Below, piece after piece: positions 6,179 to 8,110 of a stretch of DNA of 8,110 nt (position 1 is the first letter of the stretch; every line of letters starts with the position of its first letter). The translations under genes and the position numbers were made by a program. The notes under the pieces were generated by a model. The model was not told where the DNA came from. It saw only the letters and a program-made list of their open reading frames with translations, and ran no database searches. Source of the DNA: an uncultured Legionellaceae bacterium (GTDB taxonomy: Bacteria > Pseudomonadota > Gammaproteobacteria > Legionellales > Legionellaceae); the NCBI GenBank assembly GCA_903887975.1, contig CAISSD010000026.1, forward strand, positions 1 to 8,110, given 5' to 3'.

Positions 6179-7093
6179 GTGGTGATGAAAAAACCCGCGA
6201 CGTTTCAAGACATTATTTTAGCCCTGCAGCAATTTTGGGCTTCAAAAGGATGTGCCATTCTTCAACCATTGGATATGGAAGTTGGCGCGGGTACGTTTCA
6301 TCCTGCAACATTTTTGCGCGCGATTGGGCCTGAGCCTTGGTGGGCTGCTTATGTTCAACCCTCCAGACGACCATGTGATGGTCGATATGGCGAAAATCCC
6401 AATCGGGTGCAACATTACTATCAATTTCAAGTGGTGTTAAAGCCATCGCCCATCGATATTCAAGAATTGTATCTTGATTCTTTGCGCGCATTGGGTGTTG
6501 ATCCGTTGGTGGATGACATTCGCTTTGTGGAAGACAATTGGGAGTCGCCAACCCTTGGTGCTTGGGGTTTGGGTTGGGAAGTTTGGCAAAATGGTATGGA
6601 AGTGTCTCAGTTTACCTATTTTCAGCAAGTTGGGGGCCTTTCATGTAAACCGGTCACTGGTGAGCTGACTTATGGTCTTGAGCGTTTGGCCTTGTATATT
6701 TTGGATGTGGACAATATTTTTGATTTGCCTTGGAGTCATACGCCTTATGGACTGATGACCTATGGTGATGTTTTCCATCAAAATGAAGTCGAGATGTCGA
6801 CGTATCATTTTGAACAGGCCAATACAGCAATGCTTTTTCAACAATTTGATGCTTATGAACAAGAAGCCATGCGTTTGGTTGATGTGCAATTACCACTGCC
6901 AGCTTACGAGCACATCATCAAGGCATCGCATGTGTTTAATATTTTGGATGCCCGGCATGCGCTATCGGTGACCGAGCGACAACGTTATATTTTACGGGTA
7001 CGACAATTGTCTCGTGCTGTGGCCGAGGCTTATTATAAGGCGCGAGAAGCACTGGGTTTTCCGATGATGAAGGGTGTTTCTGATGTCACGTGA
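6179..7093 (+). CDS. glyQ: Glycyl-tRNA synthetase alpha subunit
   Basis: Class II aminoacyl-tRNA synthetase subunit that activates glycine with ATP; with GlyS it forms the bacterial alpha2beta2 enzyme charging tRNA-Gly in the cytoplasm. It has 304 residues against 303 in E. coli. Visible blocks are LDMEVGAGTFHP (31-42), VQPSRRPCDGRYGENPNR (59-76), HYYQFQVVLKPSP (79-91), the motif 2 region RFVEDNWESPTLGAWGLGWE (115-134), motif 3 GELTYGLERLA (161-171), YGDVFHQNEVE (195-205), and the helical tail ending AYYKAREALGFPM. Three in-frame starts lie together (GTG 6179, GTG 6182, ATG 6185). I used 6179 for its ribosome-site spacing and family length; ATG 6185 would give 302 residues. The end overlaps glyS by 11 bases. 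The tail GVSDVT beyond GFPMMK is ordinary. Confidence 0.97.
   Translation: MVMKKPATFQDIILALQQFWASKGCAILQPLDMEVGAGTFHPATFLRAIGPEPWWAAYVQPSRRPCDGRYGENPNRVQHYYQFQVVLKPSPIDIQELYLDSLRALGVDPLVDDIRFVEDNWESPTLGAWGLGWEVWQNGMEVSQFTYFQQVGGLSCKPVTGELTYGLERLALYILDVDNIFDLPWSHTPYGLMTYGDVFHQNEVEMSTYHFEQANTAMLFQQFDAYEQEAMRLVDVQLPLPAYEHIIKASHVFNILDARHALSVTERQRYILRVRQLSRAVAEAYYKAREALGFPMMKGVSDVT
7069..7074 (+). promoter_or_regulatory. Ribosome binding site for glyS
   Basis: GAAGGG inside the 3' end of glyQ lies 8 bases before the ATG at 7083. It supports that start and independent entry of ribosomes at the overlap. Confidence 0.65.
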
Positions 7094-8110
7094 TTTTTTA
7101 TTGGAATTGGGGGTGGAGGAACTGCCATCAGGTTCGGTATTGCCGCTTGCTGATGCACTGGCATTGGGCTTAACAGAAGCCCTAAGTGCGGCCAAAATTA
7201 CCCATGGGGTGGTGCATCGTTTTGCAGCGCCAAGGCGTTTGGCGGTTTTGATTGAACATGTTGCGTTGCACGCATTACCCCAATCCATCGAAAAACGCGG
7301 CCCTGCTGTTCAACACCGTGAAGAAGACTTGAAAACACCCAGTGAGGCATTAAAAGGCTTCGCGCGCAGTGTTGGGGTTTCAATAGATCAATTAACGCAA
7401 ATCAATACGCCAAAAGGCTCGTGGTGGGCTTATCAATGTGTACAAGAGGGGTTGCCCACAGAGCGTTGTTTAAGCACCATCATCCCGCGTGTCATCTTGG
7501 GATTACCGGTGATGAAACCCATGCGCTGGGGTATTGAAGCCGCCTCATTTGTGCGGCCCTTGCATTGGTTGGTGGCTCTTTGGGGTCGTGATGTTGTGGC
7601 ATGTCATGTTTTGGGGGTTTCATCGGGTTCGGCAACACGTGGGCACCGATTTCATCATCCTAATGATGCATTGATTCAAGCACCCGAAGATTATTGCGAA
7701 ACGCTGATGAAGGCAAAAGTTCTTGTGGATTTTGAAGCACGGCGAGCACGGATCACCACACAAATTGATGATTTGGTGACGCCACTGGGTTTTAAAGCTT
7801 TGGTTCCTGATGATTTATTGAATGAAGTCACATCAATTGTTGAGTGGCCACAGGCCTTGATGGTTGGGTTTGATGCGCGATTTTTGGACGTCCCTCCCGA
7901 AGCATTAATTGTCTCCATGCAGTCGCATCAAAAGTGTTTTGCATTGACCGATCAAAACGATCAATTGGTGCCTTATTTTATAACCATTGCCAATATAGAA
8001 AGTCTTGATCCTCAAAAAGTGATTGCAGGAAATGCAAAAGTCATGAATGCCAGGCTGAGTGATGCCGCATTTTTCTATCAACAAGACCGAAAAAAAGCGT
8101 TGGTGGATTA
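7083..8110 (+). CDS. glyS: Glycyl-tRNA synthetase beta subunit, N-terminal half, 3' end outside window
   Basis: Partner of GlyQ, needed for tRNA-Gly recognition in the alpha2beta2 enzyme. I translated this frame by hand: it is open from ATG 7083 to the last base, giving 342 codons of an expected 690 or so. Matching blocks to E. coli GlyS in order are FLLELGVEELPSG at the start, FAAPRRLAVLIE, IEKRGPA, the KP.RWG and FVRPLHW stretch, TRGHRFHHP, EVTSIVEWP, VPPEALIVSMQSHQKCF, and finally NIES.DPQKVIAGNAK and RLSDAAFF..QDRKK. The C-terminal portion with the HD-like and anticodon-binding domains is not in the window. The start overlaps glyQ by 11 bases, a common arrangement that keeps subunit amounts coupled. 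The visible half has no frameshift or missing block. Confidence 0.96.
   Translation, partial: MSRDFLLELGVEELPSGSVLPLADALALGLTEALSAAKITHGVVHRFAAPRRLAVLIEHVALHALPQSIEKRGPAVQHREEDLKTPSEALKGFARSVGVSIDQLTQINTPKGSWWAYQCVQEGLPTERCLSTIIPRVILGLPVMKPMRWGIEAASFVRPLHWLVALWGRDVVACHVLGVSSGSATRGHRFHHPNDALIQAPEDYCETLMKAKVLVDFEARRARITTQIDDLVTPLGFKALVPDDLLNEVTSIVEWPQALMVGFDARFLDVPPEALIVSMQSHQKCFALTDQNDQLVPYFITIANIESLDPQKVIAGNAKVMNARLSDAAFFYQQDRKKALVD

Noticed and set aside
6213..6551. Reverse-strand reading frame of 112 codons within glyQ
   Set aside because: Fully opposite highly conserved GlyQ blocks; it is best explained as a by-product of glyQ codon use.
1..8110. tRNA genes, CRISPR arrays, insertion sequences or prophage parts
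   Set aside because: No cloverleaf-like sequence, repeat-spacer pattern, transposase or integrase coding, or long inverted repeats were seen; nearly all bases are taken by the eight genes.

Overview
The window is a densely packed bacterial chromosome segment with every gene on the + strand and almost no intergenic DNA. The proteins are closest, from memory, to gammaproteobacterial versions: HtpG, QueA, GlyQ and GlyS all follow the E. coli proteins in motif order. The DsbA-fold protein resembles Com1, the 27 kDa protein of Coxiella and Legionella. The DNA is moderately AT-rich. A host-associated or Legionellales-like gammaproteobacterium is my best guess, but this is inference and no marker here fixes the taxon.

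Layout: 1-1058 is the 3' part of htpG (Hsp90 chaperone), cut by the window edge. It overlaps queA (1055-2065, queuosine synthesis) by 4 bases. Nine bases later comes a 189-residue Tgt-like protein (2075-2644) in the place where tgt often follows queA. It looks like a tRNA-guanine transglycosylase with the start and the middle of the enzyme missing but the zinc site intact. It overlaps sua5 (2641-3603, t6A synthesis) through an ATGA junction. An unrecognised 561-residue protein with a central membrane hairpin follows (3633-5318). After an 86-base gap with a possible promoter comes a secreted Com1/DsbA-like oxidoreductase (5405-6175). Last is the glycyl-tRNA synthetase pair glyQ (6179-7093) and glyS (7083 to the window end, incomplete); these two overlap by 11 bases.

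Functional theme: queA, the Tgt-like gene and sua5 form a translationally coupled block for anticodon-loop modification, Q at position 34 and t6A at position 37. GlyQ and GlyS charge tRNA-Gly. HtpG and the Com1-like protein serve protein folding in the cytoplasm and the envelope. The two items most worth a second look are the miniature Tgt-like protein, which probably cannot catalyse base exchange yet is kept in an intact operon position, and the orphan membrane-hairpin protein in a visibly AT-richer stretch.
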